Of a stretch of DNA of 64,000 nucleotides, positions 15,790 through 25,296 are shown in pieces. The notes beneath the pieces were generated by a model. The model was given only the letters and a program-made list of their open reading frames with translations. It was not told where the DNA came from and ran no database searches. The stretch's first letter is position 1, and the number at the start of each line of letters is the position of its first letter. Made by a program: the position numbers and the translations under genes. The stretch comes from Brochothrix thermosphacta DSM 20171 = FSL F6-1036. Lineage in GTDB: Bacteria; Bacillota; Bacilli; Lactobacillales; Listeriaceae. Location of the stretch: positions 1,488,001-1,552,000 of the forward strand of contig NZ_CP145608.1 in the NCBI RefSeq assembly GCF_036884295.1, written 5' to 3'.

Positions 15790-17448
15790 TTGCCATTACG
15801 AATTGAAATCATTGCACCTTACGCTTCGATGGTGCCACAAATTGAAGAAGCCTTGCCTTTGTTTGACTCACATCATATTACCTATCACGTCGGTAATCTT
15901 GAAGAAGGTGTGACGATTGCACAATCGCTTCATCCAGATGACACCGATATTATCATTAGCCGTGGTGGGACTGCACAACTAATTCGCGACGCTGTTACGA
16001 TTCCTGTGATTGACCTCCAAATTTCTGGCTATGATATGATTCGTTCTCTGACCTTGGCAAAAAAACAGATGGCTCATACCGCGATTGTTGGCTTTTCTAA
16101 CATCACATCTAATGCCCAATCTATTATGAGTTTATTTGAATGGCATTATCAATTGAATACGGTCACTCATCAAGATGACGTATTACCGTTGTTGTTTGAT
16201 CTAAAAGAAAAAGGTATTAAACAAGTCATTGGTGACGTTGTCACCGTGACCGCTGCCACAAAAATCGGCTTACAAAGCATTTTGATTACAAGTGGCACCG
16301 AATCGTTGATCAATGCCATTACTGAAGCCACTCACTTGGCGAATCATTTCAATAAGAGTCGTGAAATTAAAGATGTTTTTGAAGCGCTTTTCAGTGAATC
16401 CTATCCCAATTACCTCTTAATGGATAGTAACGAAACGATTGTTTTCCAACAATACAAAGATTATCAGGAGATGCCGCTCAGCGACTCATCACTTCGTTCG
16501 TTAATCCACGTTTTGCAACAACGGGATAAAATTAAAACGATTTTCAAAGAACGCCGTACGGTTGAAGTCTTGGCACAACGTAAAAAAATCAATCAAAAAA
16601 TATACTACCTGCTGGTTTTTTCAAAAGATGAATCAGAGCACCAACGTGCTACAGGTATTCGTTTAATCAGTTCGCCACCGTTATACCATGAACTCCCAGC
16701 GCATAAAACGTTAAAAGGCACGGCTCAACAATTTTTAAAACGCCGTCAACCACTGACACTTGTGGGTGAAAATGGTGTTGGTAAAAAAACCTTTGCTCGT
16801 GTGTTGTTTTTTTCAGAAGAATCAGATGGCAATTTATTAGAAGTTGATACACGTTACGCCACTAATTTTGATGTGTCGTTAGAAAATGTGCATACGTTGA
16901 TTTTAAAAAATATTAAAAGCAGTCATATCACAGTTGCACTTAATGAACTGATAACGCGCGCTTTGTCTAAAAACATTCAACTGATCTTGACTGCCGAAGA
17001 AATGGGTGTCATCCATTCGTTGCAAATTGAAACAGGCGTCCTTTACCTCGACGGAATCGATGGCACCGCTGATAACATTGTAGAATTAACCCATTTTTAT
17101 ATGACGTATTATCATGAAAAGTATCATTTTAAACCTGTAAAAATTGCCGATGCCGTTTTACAGATGATGCAAACAGCAACCTATCCGCATCATTTGATAA
17201 CGTTACGAAAAACAATTAAATTAATGATGAGTAATGAAACAAAGTATGTCATTGGTTTAGATACCTATCAAAAAGCAAGTGCTAAAAAGCGACCAATCGC
17301 CACTGGACTTGACTTAACAGGTTCTTTTAAAGACATTGAACGCCAGATTTTAGAGTACGTTTTAACGGACGAAGATGGTAATCAAACAAAAGCAGCCGAG
17401 CGCTTAAATATTAATCGTGCAACACTTTGGCGTAAATTAAAGGATTAA
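15790..17448 (+). CDS. PrpR-N-domain regulator of threonate-type operon, sigma-54-independent
   Basis: About 552 residues. The N-terminal 180 residues (LRIEIIAPYASM to NAITEATHLANHF) form a PrpR_N sensor domain. A short linker/PAS-like part precedes a degenerate AAA region with VGENGVGKKTF as a Walker A-like loop but no GAFTGA motif, so contact with sigma-54 is not expected. The last 40 residues are a Fis-type HTH (NQTKAAERLNINRATLWRKLKD in pieces). GAGGTGG lies six bases before a TTG at 15790; an ATG 61 codons upstream has no suitable site and would put charged sequence before the domain. It precedes the kdgT-dtnK-pdxA2-type operon and probably senses its substrate. Confidence 0.78.
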   Translation: MPLRIEIIAPYASMVPQIEEALPLFDSHHITYHVGNLEEGVTIAQSLHPDDTDIIISRGGTAQLIRDAVTIPVIDLQISGYDMIRSLTLAKKQMAHTAIVGFSNITSNAQSIMSLFEWHYQLNTVTHQDDVLPLLFDLKEKGIKQVIGDVVTVTAATKIGLQSILITSGTESLINAITEATHLANHFNKSREIKDVFEALFSESYPNYLLMDSNETIVFQQYKDYQEMPLSDSSLRSLIHVLQQRDKIKTIFKERRTVEVLAQRKKINQKIYYLLVFSKDESEHQRATGIRLISSPPLYHELPAHKTLKGTAQQFLKRRQPLTLVGENGVGKKTFARVLFFSEESDGNLLEVDTRYATNFDVSLENVHTLILKNIKSSHITVALNELITRALSKNIQLILTAEEMGVIHSLQIETGVLYLDGIDGTADNIVELTHFYMTYYHEKYHFKPVKIADAVLQMMQTATYPHHLITLRKTIKLMMSNETKYVIGLDTYQKASAKKRPIATGLDLTGSFKDIERQILEYVLTDEDGNQTKAAERLNINRATLWRKLKD

Positions 17449-17542
17449 TACAACTGTTGCAATATTAAACGCTTTTCATTTTTATTTAAAAAACACGATT
17501 GGATACTGTTGCTTTTATTAACAACTCCTTTTAGTATTATGT

Positions 17543-17557
17543 GTAAGCGCTTAACAA
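17543..17557 (+). promoter_or_regulatory. cre-like catabolite repression site
   Basis: TGTAAGCGCTTAACA has the palindromic TAAGCGCTTA core of CcpA sites but is one base out of register on the right half compared with the 14-base consensus. It sits 22 bases before the permease start, where CcpA would block transcription. Moderately supported. Confidence 0.45.
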
Positions 17558-17578
17558 ATTTATTAGGAGGTTTCACAA

Positions 17579-18580
17579 ATGGAAATAAAACGCACACTTG
17601 ATAAAATCCCTGGCGGTATGATGGTTGTCCCATTATTATTAGGGGCTTTGATTAATACATTCTTTCCCGGTGCTTTACGTATCGGTGGCTTCACACAAGC
17701 ACTCTTCGTCGATAGCGCTAGCGCTTTAATCGCTCTTTTCTTACTCATCGCTGGTACTCAAATTACATTCAAAACAGCGGGTGAATCCGTTAAGAAAGGG
17801 TTAACCTTACTCATTTTCAAATGGGTGCTCGGCGCCGCATTTGGTTTACTCGCAATTAAATTGGCAGGGGCAAATGGGCTCTTCCTGGGCATGGCACCTT
17901 TAGCAATTATTGCAGCAATGACTAACTCAAACGGAGGTCTTTACATCGCTTTAGCTGGACAATATGGTAAAGAAGCAGATAAAGCAGCTTATCCTTTCCT
18001 TGCTTTGAGTGATGGTCCCTTCCTAACAATGGTCGCTCTTTCAATCTTTGGAACAATGGGCTTCGTTGAAGGTATGTTTTCTCCAATGGCTTTCGTTGCC
18101 GTTTTGTTACCATTGATTGTTGGTATCATTATTGGTAACCTCGATCCCAAAATGGGTAAATTTTTACATAATGGGAGTGACAAATTAGTTCCTTTCTTCG
18201 CTTTCGCTTTAGGGATGGGTATCGACTTCAATGCCATTATTCAAGGTGGTTTAAGCGGCGTATTGCTCGGTGTCTTAACTGTTCTCTTTACAGGTGGTAT
18301 TGGGTTTGTCCTTTTCAAGAAAATTGGTTGGAACCCGATTGTTGGGGCTTCTGAAGGCTCAACTGCTGGAAACGCAGTCGGCACACCTTTAGTAATTGCA
18401 GCAGCAAATGCCTCATTCGAACCGATTGCTCAAATCGCAACTGTTCAAATTGCTGCCAGCGTTGTCACTACAGCAATCTTATTACCAATTTTCATCGGCT
18501 TCTTATCCAAACGTGTCAATATCGCTGCGTACAATGCTGAGAAACCGACAACAAAAACAACACTCGATACTAACGTCTAG
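17579..18580 (+). CDS. KdgT-family 2-keto-3-deoxygluconate-type permease
   Basis: A 333-residue membrane protein with about ten hydrophobic segments. MEIKRTLDKIPGGMMVVPLLLG, AAMTNSNGGLYIALAGQYG and EGSTAGNAVGTPLVIA are hallmark stretches of KdgT permeases, which import sugar acids by proton symport. TTAGGAGG lies nine bases before the ATG. It starts the operon with a four-carbon acid sugar kinase and a PdxA2-type dehydrogenase, so the cargo here is more likely D-threonate or D-erythronate than KDG (inference from context). Confidence 0.88.
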   Translation: MEIKRTLDKIPGGMMVVPLLLGALINTFFPGALRIGGFTQALFVDSASALIALFLLIAGTQITFKTAGESVKKGLTLLIFKWVLGAAFGLLAIKLAGANGLFLGMAPLAIIAAMTNSNGGLYIALAGQYGKEADKAAYPFLALSDGPFLTMVALSIFGTMGFVEGMFSPMAFVAVLLPLIVGIIIGNLDPKMGKFLHNGSDKLVPFFAFALGMGIDFNAIIQGGLSGVLLGVLTVLFTGGIGFVLFKKIGWNPIVGASEGSTAGNAVGTPLVIAAANASFEPIAQIATVQIAASVVTTAILLPIFIGFLSKRVNIAAYNAEKPTTKTTLDTNV

Positions 18581-18595
18581 AAAGGACTGTTTTTT

Positions 18596-19903
18596 ATGAC
18601 TCAAGCCATTGAATTTGCCATCGTTGCAGATGACTTAACAGGTGCCAACGATAGTGGCGTCCAATTTGCAGCCAAAGGTTTAAAAACTGGCGTACTACTT
18701 AATCCCCACTCGTTTGATACACTCGCTTACGATGTGATTGTCACGGATACGGATTCGCGTGCTCTTGATCCCCAAGAGGCCTATGATAGCGTATTTTCCC
18801 AAGTGACCCACTTAAAAAAAATGGGTGTCGAACGTATTTTCAAAAAAATCGATTCCACGTTACGTGGTAATATAGGCGCTGAGATGGATGCCTTGTATGA
18901 TGTGACATTACCTGATTTCCTTTGTATCGCGATTGCCTATCCAACCAATAAACGCACGGTTAAAGATGGAAAGCTCTTCCTTGATGGTCTTCCCGTCGGT
19001 GAAACAGAAATTGCGCGTGATCCTAAAAACGCCGTCATTGAATCAGAAATAGCAGCGATTATTTCCTTACAATCACGACGTGAATCAGCAGTTATCACGG
19101 CTAAAATGATTAAAGATGGCGCTGATTGGCTACAAACTCATTTATTACTCTTGAAAAAAACAGGGGTCCGTTACCTCATCTTTGATGCAGAAACTGAAGT
19201 CGAATTAATGGCTCTATTAGAAACAATGAAGACTTTACCATTTAGCACACAATGGGTGGGATCCGCAGGGATTGCGAGCTATATGCCTACCTTTTATGAT
19301 GTGGACTTACATGATCAAGTGCCTGCTGTTAAACTGGTCACTCATAAGCCGATTTTAACAATCGTTGGCAGTGTGAATCGTCATTCACGTGCTCAGCTCG
19401 ATCATTTGTTAGAAAACAGCACCACTTATCCCGTTGCTTTTCATTCTGCTAGTGCCGTTGATACGCCCGCTAAAAAACATTTGGAAAAACAACGTGTGAT
19501 AACCGAAGCAACCACTGCACTTATCGCTCATCAAGATGTGGTGCTATATTCGACAGCAACGACTGAAGCGATTCAGTTGGCACGAGATATTGGTCAACAT
19601 AATCGCTTTTCCGCAAATGCTGTCAGTGAAGAAATTGTCAAAACAATGGGCGAAATTTGTGATGCCCTCTTACAAACAGATACCATCGGTGGATTGGTCA
19701 TGACAGGCGGCGATACCGCTAAAAAAATCTGTACCATCAGTGATATTCATGGTTTTGAACTGCTGGAAGAATTACAAATAGGTGTGCCTATTGCGCGTCT
19801 TATGAGTGATTCACCACTTTATGCCATTACTAAAGCAGGTGGCTTTGGCAGTACCGATGTTTTCTTACAAGCCATCACTAAACTTAAAGGAGCGACACAA
19901 TAA
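18596..19903 (+). CDS. dtnK: Four-carbon acid sugar kinase, DtnK/OtnK type
   Basis: A 435-residue DUF1537-family kinase. The start AIVADDLTGANDSGVQFA carries the substrate-binding Asp-Asp motif, KKIDSTLRGNIGAEMDAL the sugar-acid site, and GGLVMTGGDTAKKI the C-terminal nucleotide-binding motif. Members phosphorylate D-threonate or D-erythronate at O4. Partnered with PdxA2 directly downstream (the start codon overlaps this stop) and a permease 15 bases upstream, the pathway known for D-threonate: kinase, then 3-dehydrogenase/decarboxylase to dihydroxyacetone phosphate. D-threonate versus D-erythronate cannot be decided from the sequence, so the symbol is tentative. Confidence 0.82.
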   Translation: MTQAIEFAIVADDLTGANDSGVQFAAKGLKTGVLLNPHSFDTLAYDVIVTDTDSRALDPQEAYDSVFSQVTHLKKMGVERIFKKIDSTLRGNIGAEMDALYDVTLPDFLCIAIAYPTNKRTVKDGKLFLDGLPVGETEIARDPKNAVIESEIAAIISLQSRRESAVITAKMIKDGADWLQTHLLLLKKTGVRYLIFDAETEVELMALLETMKTLPFSTQWVGSAGIASYMPTFYDVDLHDQVPAVKLVTHKPILTIVGSVNRHSRAQLDHLLENSTTYPVAFHSASAVDTPAKKHLEKQRVITEATTALIAHQDVVLYSTATTEAIQLARDIGQHNRFSANAVSEEIVKTMGEICDALLQTDTIGGLVMTGGDTAKKICTISDIHGFELLEELQIGVPIARLMSDSPLYAITKAGGFGSTDVFLQAITKLKGATQ

Positions 19904-20898
19904 TGAAACCTATAATCGGAATTACAATGGGCGATGCCGCAGGTGTTGGGCCCGAAATTATTATTAAAGCACTCAGTGATACCACAATTTATGATACTTG
20001 CCGTCCACTTGTGATTGGTGATGCCAGTATCATGTCACGCGAATTAACGAATCTTAATAGCAATCTAACGCTCCATTGCATTACAACTCCAAATGAGGCT
20101 TTATTCACAAAGGATACGATTGATCTCATTGATTTAAACTTGCTCACTGCTAATTTAGCTTATGGCGAGGTCTCAGCTGCAGCTGGAAATGCCGCATTCC
20201 GTTATTTAGAAAAAGCGATAGACCTTGCAAAAAACAATGAAATTTCAGCTATTTGTACCGCACCTCTTAACAAAGAAGCGCTTCACAAAGGTGGACATCT
20301 CTACCCTGGACACACTGAAATTTTAGCAGATTTAACACAAACAACTGATTTTTCAATGATGCTTGCCACACCTGATATGAAAGTCATCCATTTAACCACA
20401 CATATGGGATTGATCGAAGCCATCCAAAGCATTACCCCTGAGCGGACCTATTCAGTGATAAAGTTAGGCTACAATACCCTTCTAAAATCAGGTTTGGCTT
20501 CACCTAAAATTGCTGTTTGTGGGATTAACCCTCATGCCGGGGAAAATGGCTTGTTCGGAAATGATGAAGAAGGTAAACAATTATTACCAGGTATCGAACG
20601 TGCGCAAGCCGAAGGCATTGATGTGATTGGCCCTCTACCAGCTGATACACTGTTTTATCGTGCGGGACGTGGCGACTTTGATTTAGTTGTTGCCTGTTAC
20701 CACGATCAAGGCCATACTCCTGTTAAAGTATTAGGGATTGAATCAGGCGTTAATATCACAGTCGGACTCAACTACGGTGTGATTCGTACCTCAGTTGATC
20801 ACGGCACTGCCTTTGATATTGCAGGTGAAAATAAAGCCAACGGTGAAAGCATGATTGCTGCTATTCAATCAGCCATCGAATTATCTCCGATTGTCTAA
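19903..20898 (+). CDS. pdxA2: 4-phospho-D-threonate/erythronate dehydrogenase, PdxA2 type
   Basis: A 331-residue PdxA-family enzyme. MGDAAGVGPEIIIKAL is the N-terminal motif. The metal-binding histidines appear in LTTHMGLIEAIQ, CGINPHAGENGLFG and ACYHDQGHTPVK. In the context of a DUF1537 kinase this is the PdxA2 branch, oxidising the 4-phosphorylated C4 sugar acid with decarboxylation to dihydroxyacetone phosphate, rather than pyridoxine synthesis. Its ATG overlaps the kinase stop (TAATG). A hairpin follows at 20926. Confidence 0.85.
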   Translation: MKPIIGITMGDAAGVGPEIIIKALSDTTIYDTCRPLVIGDASIMSRELTNLNSNLTLHCITTPNEALFTKDTIDLIDLNLLTANLAYGEVSAAAGNAAFRYLEKAIDLAKNNEISAICTAPLNKEALHKGGHLYPGHTEILADLTQTTDFSMMLATPDMKVIHLTTHMGLIEAIQSITPERTYSVIKLGYNTLLKSGLASPKIAVCGINPHAGENGLFGNDEEGKQLLPGIERAQAEGIDVIGPLPADTLFYRAGRGDFDLVVACYHDQGHTPVKVLGIESGVNITVGLNYGVIRTSVDHGTAFDIAGENKANGESMIAAIQSAIELSPIV

Positions 20899-20925
20899 AA
20901 AAATCTAATAAAATGACGGTTCATG

Positions 20926-20957
20926 TAGGCAGTTATCTTTGGGTAGCTGTCTATTTT
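20926..20957 (+). terminator. Probable terminator of threonate operon
   Basis: GGCAGTTATC pairs with GGTAGCTGTC (with G-U pairs) and is followed by TATTTT. The remaining gap to 21490 contains an orphan coding tail (plus strand, about 21085-21183, ending AIVIQFTALVLL and a stop) that I do not recognise, and a hairpin CCATCTAA/TTAGATGG at about 21199-21226 with a T-run on the minus strand. Confidence 0.45.
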
Positions 20958-21491
20958 GTATCGTCGCGTTTCATTTACGCCTCCTCTCACAGTTTAATTT
21001 TGACTATGTGCTCCCTTCGATGTCTATTGAGCCTGGATGGAGAAACGTTTGAAGTTAGTATTTCAACTTCTTATTAAGAAAGAGGCGATACTTATGATGT
21101 CCTGCTGGCAAACCATTTCGGAAAAGTACGTCTGAAGTTTTTAGCGATTGTCATTCAATTTACAGCGCTCGTGCTACTCTAAAAAAACAGCAAAAAAACC
21201 ATCTAAAAATTCGAGCGGATTAGATGGTGTGTCATTCACTATTTTATTCTAGCTAACGTCTTTATAACGGTTCTACCTAAGCGCGATATGATAAACACCC
21301 TAGTTGTTACAAACATTGCAAAAGATTTATGACCTGAATTTAAGCACTAAAAAATTATTATTTCTAATCACTGTTTATTATCAGCTGTTGGTAATGATGT
21401 ACTTACATTAACCAATCCCTCTAAAAAAAGCCTTTAATAGATCGTTAGTTATTATATAAAAATAGCATTGATTAAAAGACACATCCTCCAA

Positions 21492-21860
21492 TTAAAGCCC
21501 ACTATACTGACTCAAAAACAAATTAACATCACCGTTATTCTCTTGGATTTTATCCCTTGTTTTATCAAAATCACTGTATAATATCACTGTTAAACAGAGT
21601 ATCAGCGTCACTAAAATAGTTTGGCTAACCACTAATAAGCGTTTTCTTTTCGAAAAATCCCCTAATAATAAAGCCAACAATACAACATTTATAATAATCA
21701 ACACAAATTCTGCTAAAAAAAAGCAAATGCTAAACTTTAACGGTTGCGCATATGTTTCGTATTCATCCAAATAATAGCCTGCTATGTATGTCATACATGC
21801 ACTTGCACCCACTAACAAAACGCTAAGCACACTTAACGCTATACTTACGATTCGTTGCAT
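21492..21860 (-). CDS. Small membrane protein, paralog of 14246-14623
   Basis: A 122-residue protein with three hydrophobic segments, the first followed by IAGYYLDEYETYAQ and the last by DKTRDKIQENNGDVNLFLSQY. The matching motifs in the 14246 protein (IAGYYVDEYDE, TRDAIRETNND) make these paralogs. No known family is recognised. There is a weak AGGTGAGG before the ATG. It is transcribed alone, leftward, with no clear partner gene. Confidence 0.7.
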   Translation of the reverse strand: MQRIVSIALSVLSVLLVGASACMTYIAGYYLDEYETYAQPLKFSICFFLAEFVLIIINVVLLALLLGDFSKRKRLLVVSQTILVTLILCLTVILYSDFDKTRDKIQENNGDVNLFLSQYSGL

Positions 21861-22043
21861 GTTGCCTCACCTCCACTATCTTACTAAAATTATACAGTAA
21901 TAAACTAAAAGCACCGTCTTAAAAAGACTAAATTAAAACAGAAAACAGTGGTATTTGACTATTTTGTGTCCTTACTAACCCAATCACAATACATCAGTTG
22001 AAGTGAGTTATCTAATTAATGGTTGTAAAACATACAAATATTG

Positions 22044-22116
22044 GTCGTTTAACGACAAAATTCATATAAAATAAAGCGATAAAAAAGTTGACAAAGTAAA
22101 CTAAAAAAACTATGCT
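22044..22116 (+). promoter_or_regulatory. Promoter and palindromic operator of MarR/aldolase operon
   Basis: TTGACA (22088-22093) and TATGCT (22111-22116) are 17 bases apart. GTCGTT-T-AACGAC at 22044-22056 is a perfect six-base dyad just upstream, a plausible MarR operator for autoregulation. A repeated GTAAAC stretch lies in the spacer and after the -10. Confidence 0.6.
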
Positions 22117-22164
22117 TAAATTAGTTGAATTTGTAAACTGTTTCAGGAAAGGTAGGTACCCTTT

Positions 22165-22608
22165 GTGACTATCAATGAAATTAGAATGTTCAATCGCTAT
22201 TACACGAGTATTTTAGGTGTGTTTGATCAGCAGACATTTGGTTTACCTTACTCAATGATTGACCTGAGAATATTAGGAACAATAGGTAGACATGACGGAA
22301 TTACTGCGAACACGCTGATAAAGTCGCTTAATATCAAAAAGAGTTACCTCAGCCGTATTGTGAGTAAGTTAGAAAAAGACGGTTACATCATCAAACAAAA
22401 AAATCAACATGACAGCCGTAGCTTTAATTTATACCTTACTAAAGATGGCACACAGTTAAATGATTTCATTGAAAAAAAATCAGACGAACAAATAGCAACG
22501 TTATTAGCGTCGCTAGATGAAACTGATTTGAAAGAATTAACAACCGCAATGGCAACAATCAAAAACATTTTAGGTCCTATTGTACCTGATAACTTGGAGG
22601 AAGATTAA
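22165..22608 (+). CDS. MarR-family transcriptional regulator
   Basis: A 147-residue winged-helix protein. LGTIGRHDGITANTLIKSLN, KKSYLSRIVSKLEKDGYI and DSRSFNLYLTKDG are the MarR helix-turn-helix and wing. The start is GTG with AGGTAGG upstream. The downstream aldolase begins at the base after this stop, so the two are translationally coupled, and the regulator probably controls both from the palindrome at 22044. Confidence 0.87.
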   Translation: MTINEIRMFNRYYTSILGVFDQQTFGLPYSMIDLRILGTIGRHDGITANTLIKSLNIKKSYLSRIVSKLEKDGYIIKQKNQHDSRSFNLYLTKDGTQLNDFIEKKSDEQIATLLASLDETDLKELTTAMATIKNILGPIVPDNLEED

Positions 22609-23634
22609 ATGATTTCATTTGAAAATGATTACTTAGAAGGCGCTCACGAAAAAGTATTAACACGATTAATCGAAACAAATATGATTCAAGATTCAGGCTA
22701 TGGAACTGATAGTTTTTCTCAGCAAGCCAAAGAGAAAATCAAAGCAGCTATTCAAAACCCGGATGCATCAATTCGCTTTTTGGTGGGTGGGACACAAACC
22801 AACCAAGTAGTCATCAACTCAGTTCTGCACCAATATGAAGGCGTTCTCGCAGCTGATACAGGCCACATCAGTACTCACGAAGCTGGCGCTATTGAATTTA
22901 GCGGTCATAAAGTATTAGAATTGCCTTCTGTCGATGGCAAAATAAACGCAACGGACGTCGATAACTACATCAGCACGTTTTATGCCGATGCCAATCACCA
23001 ACACATGGTATTTCCAGGAATGGTTTATATTTCTTATCCAACCGAATACGGGACGCTCTATAGTCATGAAGAACTTGAAAGTCTTTCTCATGTTTGTAAA
23101 AAATACGATATTCCGCTCTTTATTGACGGTGCGCGTTTAGGATATGGACTAGCTAGTAAAGCTGCAGATGTCACAATTGCTGATATCGCAAAACTATCTG
23201 ACGTTTTTTATATCGGTGGTACAAAAATCGGTGCACTTTGTGGTGAAGCTGTCGTCTTTACTAAAAATAATGAACCGAAAAACTTTACTAATTTAATTAA
23301 GCAACACGGGGCGTTATTAGCTAAAGGACGCTTGGTCGGTATTCAATTCTTAGAATTATTTACAGACAACCTTTACTTCACTATTAGTGAGCATGCCTTA
23401 AACATGGCCTTGAAATTAAAAATTGGTTTTATCGAAAAAGGTTACCAACTTTATTTAGACTCACCAACAAATCAACAATTTTTCGTCCTCAGTAATGAAA
23501 AAATTGCTGAATTACAAACGAAAGTAAAATTTGCTTGTTGGGAAAAAGTCGATGATAACCATCAAGTTGTGCGCTTTGCAACATCTTGGGCAACAACCGA
23601 AGAGAATATCGATACATTGTTAGCTTTGATTTAA
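22609..23634 (+). CDS. Low-specificity threonine aldolase-type PLP enzyme
   Basis: A 341-residue fold-type I PLP enzyme of the beta-eliminating lyase group. NPDASIRFLVGGTQTNQVV, FIDGARLGYGL and GGTKIGALCGEAVVF are the family motifs; the Lys of GGTKIG is the PLP Schiff-base residue. It would cleave L-threonine or L-allo-threonine to glycine and acetaldehyde. It ends with a strong bidirectional terminator at 23706. The MarR partner suggests induction by an effector; no other pathway gene is beside it. Confidence 0.87.
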   Translation: MISFENDYLEGAHEKVLTRLIETNMIQDSGYGTDSFSQQAKEKIKAAIQNPDASIRFLVGGTQTNQVVINSVLHQYEGVLAADTGHISTHEAGAIEFSGHKVLELPSVDGKINATDVDNYISTFYADANHQHMVFPGMVYISYPTEYGTLYSHEELESLSHVCKKYDIPLFIDGARLGYGLASKAADVTIADIAKLSDVFYIGGTKIGALCGEAVVFTKNNEPKNFTNLIKQHGALLAKGRLVGIQFLELFTDNLYFTISEHALNMALKLKIGFIEKGYQLYLDSPTNQQFFVLSNEKIAELQTKVKFACWEKVDDNHQVVRFATSWATTEENIDTLLALI

Positions 23635-23705
23635 AGTCATACCGAAGAATAACACGTTATCCTACATAAATGAGAGAACCTTTTAAGGTTAACTCTATCT
23701 TATAT

Positions 23706-23765
23706 CATAAAAAAAGCGACCTCCAAAAGTTAGGTTTTAGTCTAACTTCTAGGGGTCGCTTTATT
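23706..23765. terminator. Bidirectional terminator
   Basis: AAAGCGACCTC pairs with GGGGTCGCTTT around an inner AAGTTAG/CTAACTT stem. It closes the aldolase gene rightward and the ABC transporter operon leftward. Confidence 0.85.
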
Positions 23766-23781
23766 GCCATCTATGAGGTGT

Positions 23782-25293
23782 TTATTTAATGCCGTGTTTT
23801 TGTAAATAGTCATGCGCCACATCAGCTGCAGACTTATTTTTAACATTAACTTCATAATTCATTTTACTCATATCTTCTTCAGAAATTTTACCCGCTAATT
23901 TATTTAAAATACCTTCTAATTCAGGGTATTTTTCCAGCGTTTCTTCTGTCATTAATGGTGCCCCTTGATATGGTGGGAATAATTTTTTATCATCTTTTAA
24001 AATCACCAAGTCATACTGCGTTAATTCACTATCAGTTGAATACGCATCTACCACATTAACATCACCATTGTTGATTGCTTGGTAACGCAAAGCGGGTTCC
24101 AATGACTTCACATCAAATTTCAAACCGTATTTACTTTCCAATCCTTTATAACCATCTTTACGATCGATAAACTCAAGCGTAAAACCACCTTTTAATTGTG
24201 ACTGAATGGCACGTAAATCAGAAATGTTTTTAAGATTATTATCTTTAGCAAATTGACGTTTGACGGCAACTGCATATGTATTTTGGAATTCCATTGGTTC
24301 TAAGAAAGCCATATTATGCTCTTTCTTCAAGGCTGCTTTAGCCTTTTCAAACACTTCTTTTTTATCATTCGATGTATTAGTATTATTTTTTACAAACGTT
24401 TCTAATACCGTACCTGAAAATTCAGGATAGACATCCACATCGCCACTTTTTAATGCATTAAATAAGAAACTTGTTTTACCAAAATTCGGTTTTAATTGAA
24501 CATTAATATCACTATTTTCTTCAATCAATTCTTTGTACATATTGATGATAATATCAGGTTCTGCACCTAATTTACCTGCAATCGTGATTTGTTTTTCTTT
24601 GCTATCGGCATGTGTGTATACAAATGTACCAGCCACAACAAGGATTAACACACTAAATGCGATAAAGATTTTTTTGATACTCGCTTTTTCTAACAAGTGA
24701 ATAAAATAGTTGAATACCACTGCTAAAACGGCTGCAGAAATAGCACCTATTAAAATAAGAGGGATATTGTTACGATCAATACCTAGTAAGATAAATGAAC
24801 CTAATCCACCCGCACCGATCAAGGCCGCTAATGTAGCCGTACCAATGATTAATACAGTCGCTGTACGGATACCTGAAATGATGAATGGCATCGCCAACGG
24901 AATTTCAAACTTCACTAATTTTGTCCATTTAGACATCCCAAATGCCTCAGCTGCTTCTTCAAGTGAAGAATCGATTTCTGTTAAACCTGTGTAGGTATTT
25001 TGTAAAATTGGGAAAATAGCATAAATAACCAACGCAATAATAGCAGGTGCCGTTCCAATTCCTATTAATGGAATCAGTAAACCAAGTAATGCTAATGATG
25101 GAATTGTTTGGAAAATCCCTGAAATTTGTAATAGAACTTCTGCTAAACGCTTATGTTTTGTAACAATAATAGCTAGTGGAATCGCAATCAATATTGCAAT
25201 TAATAATGATAACAACGAAATTTGAATATGTTCAATAAAAGCTTGTAATAGCTCCCCTTTTCGCTCGGATAAGGTTGTCATAAAATAACTCAT
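23782..25293 (-). CDS. Fused ABC permease/substrate-binding protein, EgtU/BilE/OpuC type
   Basis: A 503-residue fusion. Residues about 1-215 are a six-helix permease domain with the EAA loop [20 protein letters not shown]. Residues about 230-503 are an OpuAC/ProX-type binding domain ([57 protein letters not shown]) displayed outside the membrane. The architecture matches Listeria BilEB and streptococcal EgtU, described as ergothioneine uptake; other members take glycine betaine, carnitine or choline. Ligand cannot be fixed here. It follows the ATPase gene by three bases. Confidence 0.88.
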   Translation of the reverse strand: MSYFMTTLSERKGELLQAFIEHIQISLLSLLIAILIAIPLAIIVTKHKRLAEVLLQISGIFQTIPSLALLGLLIPLIGIGTAPAIIALVIYAIFPILQNTYTGLTEIDSSLEEAAEAFGMSKWTKLVKFEIPLAMPFIISGIRTATVLIIGTATLAALIGAGGLGSFILLGIDRNNIPLILIGAISAAVLAVVFNYFIHLLEKASIKKIFIAFSVLILVVAGTFVYTHADSKEKQITIAGKLGAEPDIIINMYKELIEENSDINVQLKPNFGKTSFLFNALKSGDVDVYPEFSGTVLETFVKNNTNTSNDKKEVFEKAKAALKKEHNMAFLEPMEFQNTYAVAVKRQFAKDNNLKNISDLRAIQSQLKGGFTLEFIDRKDGYKGLESKYGLKFDVKSLEPALRYQAINNGDVNVVDAYSTDSELTQYDLVILKDDKKLFPPYQGAPLMTEETLEKYPELEGILNKLAGKISEEDMSKMNYEVNVKNKSAADVAHDYLQKHGIK

Positions 25294-25296
25294 CGG

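Noticed and set aside
21085-21183. Plus-strand tail ending AIVIQFTALVLL
   Set aside because: Preceded by a stop and without start; too short to assign, mentioned only as a possible relic.
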